Shown: one piece after another, positions 34,293-43,858 of the stretch
How positions within the stretch are numbered: position 1 is the first letter of the stretch
How the letters are laid out: each line of letters opens with the position of its first letter
Source of the DNA: Alphaproteobacteria bacterium
GTDB lineage: Bacteria; Pseudomonadota; Alphaproteobacteria; UBA8366
Assembly: GCA_028281325.1 (NCBI GenBank)
Contig: JANQKC010000029.1
Location: 100,236-164,235, forward strand
Direction of reading: 5' to 3'
DNA: 64,000 bases
Made by a program: the position numbers and the translations under genes
Notes under the pieces: generated by a model
Seen by the model: only the letters and a program-made list of their open reading frames with translations
Databases searched by the model: none
Told to the model about the DNA's origin: nothing

Positions 34293-35222
34293 ATGCATAC
34301 GATCCTCTATACCCATCAAGCCTGCCTAGAGCACGATCCGGGCGACCATCACCCCGAATGTCCCGCCCGGCTGCGGGCCGTGCTTGGCGCCCTGGAGGCC
34401 GAGGAGTTCCAACTCCTCGACCGCCGCGAGGCGCCCCGCGCCGACATCGATCAAATCGCGCGGGTGCACGAGCGCGATTACGTCCACGCCGTCCTCGACG
34501 CCATCCCGGCCGATGGCCGACGCGCGCTGGACGGCGATACCCATGTGTCGCCGGGATCCGGCGAAGCGGCGTTGCGCGCGTCGGGCGCCGTCTGCGCGGC
34601 GGTCGACGCGGTCGCCGCCGGGGAAGCCCGGAATGCGTTCTGCGCGGTTCGCCCACCGGGCCATCATGCCGAACAAGCCATCGCCATGGGATTCTGTCTG
34701 TTCAACAGCGTCGCCGTCGGCGCGGCGCATGCGCTGGCCGCCCACGACTTTTCACGCGTCGCCGTCATGGATTTCGACGTGCATCACGGCAACGGCACCC
34801 AGGCCATGTTCTGGCACAAGGCCGACCTGTTCTACGCCTCGACCCATCAATCGCCGCTGTATCCCGGCACCGGCGGGTTGAGCGAGCGCGGCGATTACAA
34901 CAACATCGTCAACGCGCCGCTTGCCCCCTCCGCCGGATCGGCGGAATTCCGGTCGGCCCTCGATGAAACGGTGCTGCCGGCCTTAAGGGCCTTCGATCCG
35001 GACATGGTTTTCATTTCCGCCGGTTTCGACGCCCATCGGGCCGACCCGCTTGCCATGCTCAATCTGGAGGATGACGATTACGGCTGGGCAACGACCGAAC
35101 TGATGAAGGTCGCGAACGAATGCTGCGGCGGCAAGCTCGTCTCGACGCTCGAAGGCGGCTATGATTTGAATGCGCTTGCCTCAAGCAGCCGCGCGCATGT
35201 TCACGCGCTTATGACCGCGTGA
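34293..35222 (+). CDS. Histone deacetylase family (acetoin utilisation/APAH-like) hydrolase
   Basis: Zinc amidohydrolase of the HDAC/acetylpolyamine amidohydrolase superfamily, 309 residues. The active site is intact: His-His in FCAVRPPGHHAE, the zinc ligands in VMDFDVHHGNGTQ, and Asp in SAGFDAHRADPL, with the Tyr region in TLEGGYDLNALA. Bacterial members deacetylate small N-acetyl compounds or proteins; the substrate is unknown. It is preceded by AAAGG and followed after 67 nt by xseB, the usual alphaproteobacterial order. Confidence 0.95.
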   Translation: MHTILYTHQACLEHDPGDHHPECPARLRAVLGALEAEEFQLLDRREAPRADIDQIARVHERDYVHAVLDAIPADGRRALDGDTHVSPGSGEAALRASGAVCAAVDAVAAGEARNAFCAVRPPGHHAEQAIAMGFCLFNSVAVGAAHALAAHDFSRVAVMDFDVHHGNGTQAMFWHKADLFYASTHQSPLYPGTGGLSERGDYNNIVNAPLAPSAGSAEFRSALDETVLPALRAFDPDMVFISAGFDAHRADPLAMLNLEDDDYGWATTELMKVANECCGGKLVSTLEGGYDLNALASSSRAHVHALMTA

Positions 35223-35289
35223 CCCGGTTGCCTGTTCCGAAAGCGGCGACTAAACTCCGCCGCCGTTGACCAACCGCCGAGGAGGCAAA

Positions 35290-35541
35290 ATGGCGGACAA
35301 AAAACCCGACGCCGATATCGCCAAGATGAGTTTCGAAGACGCGTTGCAGGAACTCGAAAGCATCGTCCGCAACCTCGAATCCGGAAAAGGGAATCTCGAC
35401 ACCGCGATCGATTCCTACGAACGCGGCGCGGCGCTGAAAAAACACTGCGAAGCGAAGCTGCACGAGGCGAAGGAAAAGATCGATAAGATCACGGCGGGGG
35501 CCGACGGCAAACTCGGATCCGAACCGGTGGATCTCGGCTGA
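35290..35541 (+). CDS. xseB: Exodeoxyribonuclease VII small subunit
   Basis: Small subunit of exonuclease VII, which with XseA degrades single-stranded DNA. The 83-residue protein has the family core MSFEDALQELESIVRNLESG and the helical C-half SYERGAALKKHCEAKLHEAKEKI. The ATG at 35290 is supported by GAGGAGG; an earlier in-frame start at 35266 is less likely. The stop overlaps the ispA start by one base. Confidence 0.95.
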   Translation: MADKKPDADIAKMSFEDALQELESIVRNLESGKGNLDTAIDSYERGAALKKHCEAKLHEAKEKIDKITAGADGKLGSEPVDLG

Positions 35542-36437
35542 TGGCCGAAATGGCGGCATTGAACACGGCGCTTTCGGCGGCGGCGGCGAAGGTCGAAGCC
35601 ACCTTGGACGACGTTCTCGCCGTCGATAATGCGCCGGAGACGCTTATTTACGACGCGATGCGCTACACGACGCTCGCCGGCGGCAAGCGGCTGCGGCCGT
35701 TCCTGGTCCTCCAGAGTTCCCGCTTGTTCGACGTCGCCGAGGCCTCGGCGCTCCGTGCCGGCGCCGCGTTGGAATTGATCCACTGTTATTCACTCGTGCA
35801 TGACGACCTGCCCGCGATGGATGACGATGATCTACGGCGCGGCAAACCCACCGTCCACAAGCAGTTCGACGAAGCGACGGCCATCCTCGCCGGCGACGGC
35901 CTGCTGACGCTCGCCTTCGAAGTGCTGGCCGACGCGCGAACCCACGCGGATGCCGGCGTCCGCGCGAAACTCGTGCTAGGTCTCGCGCAAGCGTCCGGCG
36001 TGCGCGGTATGGTGGGCGGCCAGATGATCGACCTTCAGGCGGAAAGCCGCACGCTGACCCTGGACGAAATCACCCAACTGCAACGGCTGAAGACCGGCGC
36101 CTTGATCATGTTCGGCTGCGAGGCCGGCGCGATCCTGGGCGGCGCCACCGACAAGATGCGAACCGCCCTGACCGACTATGCGCGGGATCTGGGCCTCGCT
36201 TTCCAGATTGCCGACGACCTGCTCGATGTCGAAGGCAGCGTGGAGGAAACCGGCAAAGCCGTCGGCAAGGACGCCGACGCGGGCAAGGAGACATTCGTGT
36301 CCCTCCTGGGAGTCGACGGCGCGCGACGCCGCGCGAACGAATTGGTCGATCAGGCCGTTTCCCACCTTGCCGTTTTCGACGAACGCGCCGACCTCCTGCG
36401 CTTGACCGCACGCTTCGTCGTCGACCGGAATCACTAG
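35541..36437 (+). CDS. ispA: Polyprenyl (farnesyl/geranyl) diphosphate synthase
   Basis: Class I trans-prenyltransferase that condenses IPP with allylic diphosphates to give farnesyl (or geranylgeranyl) diphosphate. 298 residues with the first Asp-rich motif in HDDLPAMDDDDLRRGKPT, the KRLRPFL and second Asp-rich motif FQIADDLLDVEGS. The extended first motif (two residues between Asp pairs) is the bacterial type II FPPS pattern. Translationally coupled to xseB. In most alphaproteobacteria the next gene is dxs; here it is not. Confidence 0.95.
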   Translation: MAEMAALNTALSAAAAKVEATLDDVLAVDNAPETLIYDAMRYTTLAGGKRLRPFLVLQSSRLFDVAEASALRAGAALELIHCYSLVHDDLPAMDDDDLRRGKPTVHKQFDEATAILAGDGLLTLAFEVLADARTHADAGVRAKLVLGLAQASGVRGMVGGQMIDLQAESRTLTLDEITQLQRLKTGALIMFGCEAGAILGGATDKMRTALTDYARDLGLAFQIADDLLDVEGSVEETGKAVGKDADAGKETFVSLLGVDGARRRANELVDQAVSHLAVFDERADLLRLTARFVVDRNH

Positions 36438-36593
36438 CACAGTTCCGCGAACCGGCCGGAACCGCGAATTGCCGTCCGCGCCCCTAAATTCCGTATCCGG
36501 AATTATCCCTCTCGTCTTCGCCTCAAAACATCGTCATACTCTGTGTCGCTGTACCGCGCTTCCGTTCTTGAGTGCGGTATAGCCAATAATAAT

Positions 36594-37355
36594 GTGGGGC
36601 TTTCGTTGGTTAGGACGAAAAAGCAGCGTGTCGACATGCTCATGGTCGAACGGGGCCTTGTGGAGTCGCGCGCGCGCGCGCAATCGTCAATCATGGCCGG
36701 ATTGGTTTACAGCGGCGATCGCCGAATTGCCAAACCGGGCGAAACGCTTGACCCGGACGCACCCTTGGAAGTGCGCGGCAAGGATCATCCCTGGGCGTCG
36801 CGCGGCGGCCTCAAACTGGATCATGCGCTCGATGTCTTCGGTCTCGACGTGACGAACACAACCTGCCTCGACATCGGCGCATCGACCGGCGGCTTCACCG
36901 ATGTCCTGCTGTCCCGCGGCGCCAAGAAGGTGTTTGCCGTCGACGTGGGCAAAGGACAGTTGGATTGGAAACTGCGCCAACATGAAAAAGTCGTCGTCCT
37001 GGAGGAAACCAACGCCCGCCATCTCACGACAGCGCAAATTCCGGATGCGATCGACTTCATTACCTGCGACGTGAGCTTCATCGGCCTGGAAAAAGCACTG
37101 CCCGCCGGCATGGCGTTATGCCATGCCGGCTCGGTTCTCATCGCCCTGATCAAACCGCAGTTTCAGGCGGGTCCCGAAAAGGTTTCCAAAGGCGGTATCG
37201 TCCGCAGTCCAAAAACGCATGACGCCGTCTGCGAACAGGTGTCGCAATGGCTGAATGCTCAACCGGGCTGGCGGGTCCTCGGCATCACCGCAAGCCCGAT
37301 TACCGGGGCCAAGGGCAACCGCGAATTCCTGATCTGCGCGGTCAAGGACGCCTAG
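36594..37355 (+). CDS. tlyA: TlyA family rRNA 2'-O-methyltransferase
   Basis: Ribosomal RNA ribose methyltransferase related to mycobacterial TlyA (formerly annotated as haemolysin). An N-terminal S4 RNA-binding domain (KKQRVDMLMVERGLVESRARA) is joined to a FtsJ-like SAM methyltransferase domain with TCLDIGASTGGFTDVLLSRGA, the DFITCDVSFIGLEKALP motif and IALIKPQFQAG. The start is uncertain: GTG at 36594, TTG at 36606 or the more distal GTG at 36543; I chose the one leaving only a short leader before the S4 domain. The end overlaps the convergent sppA gene by 4 nt. Confidence 0.92.
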   Translation: MGLSLVRTKKQRVDMLMVERGLVESRARAQSSIMAGLVYSGDRRIAKPGETLDPDAPLEVRGKDHPWASRGGLKLDHALDVFGLDVTNTTCLDIGASTGGFTDVLLSRGAKKVFAVDVGKGQLDWKLRQHEKVVVLEETNARHLTTAQIPDAIDFITCDVSFIGLEKALPAGMALCHAGSVLIALIKPQFQAGPEKVSKGGIVRSPKTHDAVCEQVSQWLNAQPGWRVLGITASPITGAKGNREFLICAVKDA

Positions 37356-39154
37356 TGGCGAAGACGAACCGGGGGCATCTGCAGCCGGCCGACCGGCGGT
37401 TGCAACAGGTCGAGATCACCGACGAACGGCTCCAGCCGGTCCTTCAAGGCATCCGAAAACACGCTTTCCAATCCCAGCATCTCCACCATCGCCACCTGGA
37501 TGTTATCCGTCTCGCCGGTGACGAATTCGAGCAGCCGCTCAAACGGCATCTTGCGCCGCGGAAACTCCTGCAATTGGATACTCTCGTCCTCTTTTAGCTC
37601 AAGCGCCTGCTTCACCGCGACAACGGCCTCACTCAATCCGCCCAGCCGATCGACCAACCCCACGTTCAGCGCACGCGTACCGGTCCAGATCCTGCCGCGC
37701 GCCACGGCGTCGATCTGTTTGTCGTCGAGCTTACGCCGCTCGGCCACCTTGCCGGTGAAATCGCGGTAGATGAAATCGAGCTGCGCGTCGACGCGCGCCT
37801 GCGCGCCCTCCGAATAATCCTTGAACGGACTCCACATGGTCGCGTTCTTCCCGGCGTAAACGTCCTGCCAGTTCACGCCCAGCTTGTCCCACAGATCCTC
37901 GGTCACGAATTTGCCGGTGTAGACGCCGATAGACCCCGTCAGCGTGCCGGGCTGCGCGACGATGACATCGGCCGCCATCGCAATGAAGTAGCCGCCGGAC
38001 GCCGCCGTGCTGGCCATGCTGACGATCACCGGCTTACCCAATTCGCGTGCCCGGACCACCGCATTCCAGACCGTATCCGACGCGACATAGGAACCGCCGG
38101 GACTATCGAGCCGCAACAGGATGGCCTTGATGTTCTCGTCATTCACCGCCTTCACGATGGCGGCTTCCATCGCGTCGGCGGCGAGGTAGCGGCGGTCGTC
38201 GAACGGGCTGCTTTCCGGCGCGTCCGGCACGATCGGGCCGATACCGTGGATCAAGGCGACCGTCGGTCCTTCGCTGTTCGGCAAGCCGCCCTCGGCCACA
38301 TAGGTCCGTAGGTTCACGAGATTTTCCTTGCCGCCGGCCCTCTTCTGCGCCGTCGACACAAACGCCGGCCAGTATCCCAACGTGTCGATCAAGCCGCGCG
38401 CCCGCGCCTCTTGCGCCAACAGGGGGCTGGTGTCGATCGCTTGCCGCGCCGCCGCCGCCGGAATGTTCCGTCCCGTGGCGATACCGTCGACGATCTGCGC
38501 CAGCCACGTATCGACGACCGATTGCAGATTCTTCCGCGCCGGTTCGCTGATGCTGCGTCGCGTGAATGTTTCCGGCGCGGACTTGTACTCCTGACGTTGA
38601 CCGATTTTCGCTTCCACGCCGACCTTGTCCAACGCCTCGGCGGCAAACGGCAACTCCAGCGAAATACCGGTGATCGCCAATTCGCCGGACGGCTGCATCC
38701 AGACGGTATCGAAAGCGCTGGCAAGATAGTATTCGACCGTCGCGCCGCCCGAAGACGCGAAACTATAGGCAAAGGCGACGGCGGACTTTCCGGACTTGCG
38801 GAACTTGCCAATCGCGTCGCGCAATTCCTGCGCCTGCGCCAAGCTGACGCCGGTCGAGCCGAGCCGGACGGCGAGGCCGGCGACGCGATCGTCCGTCTCG
38901 GCCTTTTCCAACGCCATCACGAGATCGTGGATCGCGACCGGTCCCGCGCCCGGGGACAGAAAACCGAACGGACTGCCCGATTTCTTTTCGGTCACCCCCT
39001 TATTCAGGTCCAACGACAGAACCATACGGTCCGGCAGTTTCGGCGCTTCGTCATCGACGAGCGCGATCCAAATCCCGACCGATATCAGCGTCGTCGCGGT
39101 CAGAATGCCGATGGTGGTGAATACCCAGAGGAAGAACCGTCCGATACGCCGCAT
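37352..39154 (-). CDS. sppA: Signal peptide peptidase SppA, 67-kDa type
   Basis: Membrane-bound serine protease that degrades cleaved signal peptides. The 600-residue protein is the long form with tandem S49 domains. A single N-terminal membrane helix (about 5-31) anchors it; the general-base Lys is in GQRQEYKSAPETFTR and the nucleophile Ser in VSMASTAASGGYFIAMAAD. Other family motifs are LRLDSPGGSYVASDTVW and GSIGVYTGKFV. An AAGGAAG precedes the ATG. It is convergent with tlyA. Confidence 0.95.
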   Translation of the reverse strand: MRRIGRFFLWVFTTIGILTATTLISVGIWIALVDDEAPKLPDRMVLSLDLNKGVTEKKSGSPFGFLSPGAGPVAIHDLVMALEKAETDDRVAGLAVRLGSTGVSLAQAQELRDAIGKFRKSGKSAVAFAYSFASSGGATVEYYLASAFDTVWMQPSGELAITGISLELPFAAEALDKVGVEAKIGQRQEYKSAPETFTRRSISEPARKNLQSVVDTWLAQIVDGIATGRNIPAAAARQAIDTSPLLAQEARARGLIDTLGYWPAFVSTAQKRAGGKENLVNLRTYVAEGGLPNSEGPTVALIHGIGPIVPDAPESSPFDDRRYLAADAMEAAIVKAVNDENIKAILLRLDSPGGSYVASDTVWNAVVRARELGKPVIVSMASTAASGGYFIAMAADVIVAQPGTLTGSIGVYTGKFVTEDLWDKLGVNWQDVYAGKNATMWSPFKDYSEGAQARVDAQLDFIYRDFTGKVAERRKLDDKQIDAVARGRIWTGTRALNVGLVDRLGGLSEAVVAVKQALELKEDESIQLQEFPRRKMPFERLLEFVTGETDNIQVAMVEMLGLESVFSDALKDRLEPFVGDLDLLQPPVGRLQMPPVRLRH

Positions 39155-39277
39155 GCTGCTGGCTTCCTTTTGCGATCAAATCTCTATGAACGGACGCTTA
39201 CCGATGCGCCACGCCCGCCATCCCGTCATGTATAAGGGAAAGCATTGCCCGAGGGTTAAGACCTTTCGCCGCAGTTT

Positions 39278-40666
39278 CTATCCGGCCATGAGCGCCGCCG
39301 CCCGCTGGCGCGCATCCTCGGCGGCCGCCGCTTCGCCCAATTCGTCCAACGCTTGCGCCTCGCGCTCCAGGCCCCATGGCGAATTAGGGTTCAAGGCGTT
39401 CCGTTCGGCCAACAACGCCCGGGCAAACCGATGCTGATCCGACCGCAACGCGGCGGCCGTCAGCATGCGGAAAAACAAGTCCCGCTGCGCATGGCTGCCG
39501 CCGATCCGAAACACCTGCCGCCGCACCGGGCGCAACAAGGCGACGACGCGGTCGTATTCCCCGTCGCCGAAAGCGGCGACAGCCTGGCACAATGGCTTCC
39601 CGACGTCGCGAAACACCGGCCCTTCCGTCGTATCCTCCGCCGCCGCGGCGCCCTCCAGCGACTCCAGCATCGCCGATATGGCCTTTCGCCGATTGTCGGC
39701 GGCAAGCGCCATCATGTAATGCGCATCGTGGAAGGCGAAGATATGGTCATGGATCTTATCCTCCGCCTTGTCGGCGAGTTCGACCCAGCGGCCGCCGACA
39801 TCGACGCCCACTTCCTCTAGTCGCCATAGCAGGGCGATCGCATTGCTCATGTCGAGATAATCCGCCGAACCCGTATCCGCCCGCACCTCCGTATCGTACA
39901 GACCGAGAATGACGTCGACCTGTCCCAGTTCCAGGTGAAACAGGCATTTATGCCACCAAGCGTGATAGCGGAAGTTGTTGCAGCCGTCCCAGTTGGCCGA
40001 GAGACCATCCAGCCACGCGATCCCGTCACGGTGCCGCCCCTGCATCTCCATCACATGCGCCACGGCATGCGTGGCCCAGATGTCTTGCGCATTGATCTCG
40101 ACGGCGCGCCGGCCCGCCCGCTCAGCGTCGGCGTAGTTGCCGGTCTCTTCCAACCCGAACGCGTTGAGGCCGAGGACGAACCCATACCCAGGCAACTCCG
40201 CATGCCAGTAAGGCAGCGACCGGGCCACCGAATCCCGCATCGCCGCGGAATCGCCGAGATAGAAATGCGTGAAATGCGCCAGCCGCATCGCCAACACGTC
40301 GGTCGGATGATCCAGCAGGATCGCCTCCCAGATGTCGGTCGCGCCGATGATGTCGCTGCGGCACCAGGCATCGAGCGCCGCCACATGCCGCTTCTCGCGC
40401 TCCGTTGCTCCGACGGCCATCAGTTGCTTGGCGGCCGCAAGCGATTCTTCGGCCTTGCGCTCCAACGGCGGCGTGCAGAACAGCTTCATGAAGTTGCCCT
40501 TGGCGCAATGCGCCATGAGCAATTCCGGGTCGGCGTCGAACACTTCCTTGAGCCGATCGCCGGTGTCCGACCGGATACCCAGGTAATGCAGCATCATGCG
40601 GTCATACCGCGCGACCGCCTGCTCGCTGGCGGCCGTCATCTCCAGACCGTGCTGGTCGCGAAACAT
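39278..40666 (-). CDS. TTC38-like tetratricopeptide repeat protein
   Basis: A 462-residue helical protein resembling the tetratricopeptide repeat 38 family: ATHAVAHVMEMQGRHRDGIAWL, CNNFRYHAWWHKCLFHLELGQ and HDAHYMMALAADNR are the recognisable blocks. It has no signal peptide or membrane segment and is probably cytoplasmic; its function is unknown and presumably a scaffold or binding role. I set the start at the ATG at 40666, which has GGAG about 8 nt upstream and gives the family N-terminus; the frame is open upstream into the RND gene but that portion is Arg-rich and non-coding. It follows the RND permease by 79 nt on the same strand. Confidence 0.88.
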   Translation of the reverse strand: MFRDQHGLEMTAASEQAVARYDRMMLHYLGIRSDTGDRLKEVFDADPELLMAHCAKGNFMKLFCTPPLERKAEESLAAAKQLMAVGATEREKRHVAALDAWCRSDIIGATDIWEAILLDHPTDVLAMRLAHFTHFYLGDSAAMRDSVARSLPYWHAELPGYGFVLGLNAFGLEETGNYADAERAGRRAVEINAQDIWATHAVAHVMEMQGRHRDGIAWLDGLSANWDGCNNFRYHAWWHKCLFHLELGQVDVILGLYDTEVRADTGSADYLDMSNAIALLWRLEEVGVDVGGRWVELADKAEDKIHDHIFAFHDAHYMMALAADNRRKAISAMLESLEGAAAAEDTTEGPVFRDVGKPLCQAVAAFGDGEYDRVVALLRPVRRQVFRIGGSHAQRDLFFRMLTAAALRSDQHRFARALLAERNALNPNSPWGLEREAQALDELGEAAAAEDARQRAAALMAG

Positions 40667-40745
40667 GCACAACGCTCCGTTGCCGACGTCGCCGGAACCG
40701 TAATACGCAGCCTCGGCGCGACGCAAGCGCCCGAGGAAAATCCGG

Positions 40746-43700
40746 TTACTCGGCCGGCGCCTTGCCTGGGGCCGATTGCGCCTCGAGCCGCCGCTTGACG
40801 TCACCGGGCGATCCGGTGCCGCGCGCCAGGACCGCATAGGCCGCAGGCACGACGAAGAGAGTAAACAGTGTGGCCGCAATCACGCCCGAGAACACCACCG
40901 TGCCGATGACGATGCGGGTTTCCGCGCCGGCGCCCGAGGCAAGCAGCAAAGGTATCGACCCCGCCGCCGTGGTGATTCCGGTCATCAGGATCGGACGCAA
41001 GCGGGTCTCCGACGCGTCAAGCAGCGCGTCATGGAACGCCGCGCCCTGGTCGCGCAGTTGATTGGCGAACTCGACGATCAGGATACCGTTCTTCGCCGCC
41101 AAACCGACCAGCATGATGAGCCCGATCTGACTGTAGATGTTCAGCGAGTTGCCGGTGACGTAGAGGCCGAACAGCCCCCCCGCGATGGCCAGCGGCACCG
41201 TGAGGATGATGATCAGCGGATGCACGTAGCTTTCGAATTGAGCCGCCAGCACCAGGAACACGACGACGATGCCGAGCAGGAACACGAAGAGCAGCGAATC
41301 GCCCGATTCCTTGAAATTCTGGGATTCGCCCTTGTAATCGATGACGGCGCTAGGCGGCAGGATATCGCGGGCCAGCCCTTCCAGGAAGGTCAGCGCCTCG
41401 CCCAATGTGTACCCATCCGCGAGGTTCGCCTCGATCGTGATCGCCCGCACGCGGTTATAACGGTTGAGCGTTCGCGAATCCGCGAACTCGGTGATCGTCA
41501 CCAGATTCGACAACGGGATCAACGCGTCGGTCCGACTGGACCGGACATAGATATTCTCGATGCTCGTCGGGGTCCGTTGCGCGTCCCGCTCTCCTTCGAG
41601 AATGACGTCATACTCCTCGCCGCCGTCGATATAGGTGGTCACCCGGCGCGACCCGAGCATTGTTTCCAACGTGCGCCCAATGCTGTCGAGCGTGACGCCA
41701 AGATCGCCGGCGCGGTCGCGATCGACGACGACCCGCAGTTGAGGCTTGGTCTCCTTGTAATCATGATCGATGCCGACCAAACCGGGGTTGTCTTCGTCGA
41801 TCTTCGCCAGAATCTGATCGCGCCAGGATGCGAGTTCCTCATAGGTGCCGCCGCCGATCACGAACTGTACCGGCTTCTGAACGCGCCCGCCGAATCCTTG
41901 ACGCATGACGGGAAACGCCCGCACACCCGGCAAGTCGGCGATCCGTTGCCGTACGTCCGCCATGATGTCCCAGCCCGGACGCCGTTCCGACCAGTCGGTC
42001 AGCACAAGAATGCCGATTCCGGTGTTAAAGGATTCGATATTGCCGAATGCCCGCGGCGCGCGGATCAGCAGGCGGCTGACTTCGTTGTTCTCGACCAACG
42101 GCATCAGCCGCCGCTCGATCTCATTCATATAGCTCTCGATATACTCGTAGGAGGCGCCCTCGGGCCCGTTGACGATCAGGAAGAACGCGCCACGATCTTC
42201 CTTCGGCGCGTATTCCGTCGGGATTTTCTGCAACAGCCATACCGCCCCTCCCAGAAGGAGCAAGAAGCCGGCGGCGATGAAGAGCGGTTTGTGGATGATA
42301 ATCGCCAATGACCGTCGATACGCCTTCCGCAGCGGGACAAAGCCGCGATCGACTCCCCGCGCGACCGCCGTCTTGGCGCCGCCCTTGAGAAGCTTGGAAG
42401 CGAGCATCGGCGACAGCGTCAGCGCGACCAAACTCGAAAAGATCACCGCGGCGGCCATGGTCAGGGCGAATTCGGAAAACAACCGCCCTACGTCGCCCTG
42501 CAGAAAGGTCATGGGAACGAAGACAGAGATAAGGACCAGCGTCGTCGCAACGACCGCAAAGCCGACCTGCCGCGTTCCCTTGAACGCGGCAACCAACGGC
42601 GGTTCGCCCAAGTCCATCCGCCGATGGATGTTCTCCAGCACCACGATCCCATCGTCGACCACCAAGCCGATGGCCAAAACGAGCGCGAGCAGCGTCAGCA
42701 GATTGATCGAGAAATCCATGGCATAGAGAATGATGAAGGTCGCGATCAACGACACCGGCACCGCCACCGCGGGGATCAGCATGGCGCGGAAACTGCCGAG
42801 GAACAAGTAGATCACCGTAACGACCATCAGGATTGCGATGAAAAGCGTCTTGTACACTTCGTCGATCGCGCCCTGGATGAAGACGCTGGTATCGAAGCTC
42901 TGCTTGATTTCCATACCGTCGGGGAGCGCCGCATTGATCCGCGCCGCCTCGGCACGCGCCGCCGCCGTGACCGCAAGCGTATTGGCCCGCGACTGCTTGA
43001 TAATGCCGATCCCAACCATCGGCACCTGATTGCCGCGAAAGAAGGTGCGATCCTCGACCGCGCCCTTCTCGACCCGCGCGACATCGCCGAGCCGAACCAG
43101 ATGACCGTCGCCGCCGCGCGACAGGACCAATGTGCGAAAATCCTCCGGCGTCCGGAAACTCCGGTCGACCCGAACGGTGAACTGCCGCATCCGCGACTCG
43201 ACGCTGCCGGCCGGCAGTTCCACGTTATCAGCGCGCAGCGCGTTCTCGACATCCTCCACCGTCAGACCGCGCGCGGCGAGCGCCGTCCGGTCAAGCCAGA
43301 TGCGCATGGCGTAACTGAGGCCACCGCCGACCCGCACCCGGGCGACGCCGTCGAGCGCGGAGAACCGGTCGGTCAGGAATCGTTCCGCATAGTCGGTCAA
43401 TTCCAACACGTTCAACCGGTCGCTGACCAGGTTGAGCCACATGATGACGTCGTCGTTGGAGTCCGCCTTTTGGATCTCCGGCGGATCGGCCTCCTCGGGG
43501 ATATCGTCGAGGATACCGGCCACCCGGTCCCGAATGTCGTTGGCCGCGGCATCGATATCGCGGGAGACATCGAACTCCACCGTGATCGTCGACTGGCCGT
43601 CGGCGCTCGACGATTCGACGAAGCGGATGCCTTCGACGCCGGCGATGCGGTCTTCGATGATCTCGGTGACCCGGGTCTCCACGACATTCGCCGCCGCCCC

Positions 43701-43856
43701 CGGATAGGTCGTTTCGATCGAGACGACCGGCGGATCGATATCGGGATATTCGCGCAGCGGCAGGCGCTCGAACGCGACTAGTCCGAAAGCGATCAGCAAC
43801 AGACTGACGACCGATGCGAAAACCGGCCGCGTAACCGATACATCGGACAACAGCAT
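40746..43856 (-). CDS. RND efflux transporter permease (second system, HAE1 type)
   Basis: Proton-driven inner-membrane efflux pump, 1036 residues. It begins MLLSDVSVTRPVFASVVSLLL and has the porter entry FERLPLREYPDIDPPVVSI; TM4 carries the complete Asp pair in IGLVVDDGIVVLENIHRR, as in AcrB/MexF-type pumps. The late helix region LGIVVVFLVLAAQFESYVHPL and ILIVEFANQLRDQGA are family-typical. It begins 2 nt after the adaptor stop. No outer-membrane channel gene is linked. Confidence 0.94.
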   Translation of the reverse strand: MLLSDVSVTRPVFASVVSLLLIAFGLVAFERLPLREYPDIDPPVVSIETTYPGAAANVVETRVTEIIEDRIAGVEGIRFVESSSADGQSTITVEFDVSRDIDAAANDIRDRVAGILDDIPEEADPPEIQKADSNDDVIMWLNLVSDRLNVLELTDYAERFLTDRFSALDGVARVRVGGGLSYAMRIWLDRTALAARGLTVEDVENALRADNVELPAGSVESRMRQFTVRVDRSFRTPEDFRTLVLSRGGDGHLVRLGDVARVEKGAVEDRTFFRGNQVPMVGIGIIKQSRANTLAVTAAARAEAARINAALPDGMEIKQSFDTSVFIQGAIDEVYKTLFIAILMVVTVIYLFLGSFRAMLIPAVAVPVSLIATFIILYAMDFSINLLTLLALVLAIGLVVDDGIVVLENIHRRMDLGEPPLVAAFKGTRQVGFAVVATTLVLISVFVPMTFLQGDVGRLFSEFALTMAAAVIFSSLVALTLSPMLASKLLKGGAKTAVARGVDRGFVPLRKAYRRSLAIIIHKPLFIAAGFLLLLGGAVWLLQKIPTEYAPKEDRGAFFLIVNGPEGASYEYIESYMNEIERRLMPLVENNEVSRLLIRAPRAFGNIESFNTGIGILVLTDWSERRPGWDIMADVRQRIADLPGVRAFPVMRQGFGGRVQKPVQFVIGGGTYEELASWRDQILAKIDEDNPGLVGIDHDYKETKPQLRVVVDRDRAGDLGVTLDSIGRTLETMLGSRRVTTYIDGGEEYDVILEGERDAQRTPTSIENIYVRSSRTDALIPLSNLVTITEFADSRTLNRYNRVRAITIEANLADGYTLGEALTFLEGLARDILPPSAVIDYKGESQNFKESGDSLLFVFLLGIVVVFLVLAAQFESYVHPLIIILTVPLAIAGGLFGLYVTGNSLNIYSQIGLIMLVGLAAKNGILIVEFANQLRDQGAAFHDALLDASETRLRPILMTGITTAAGSIPLLLASGAGAETRIVIGTVVFSGVIAATLFTLFVVPAAYAVLARGTGSPGDVKRRLEAQSAPGKAPAE

Positions 43857-43858
43857 CG

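Noticed and set aside
40776..42311. 511-residue open frame antisense to the second RND pump
   Set aside because: Same shadow effect; composition dominated by Arg, Gln, Asp and His without domains.
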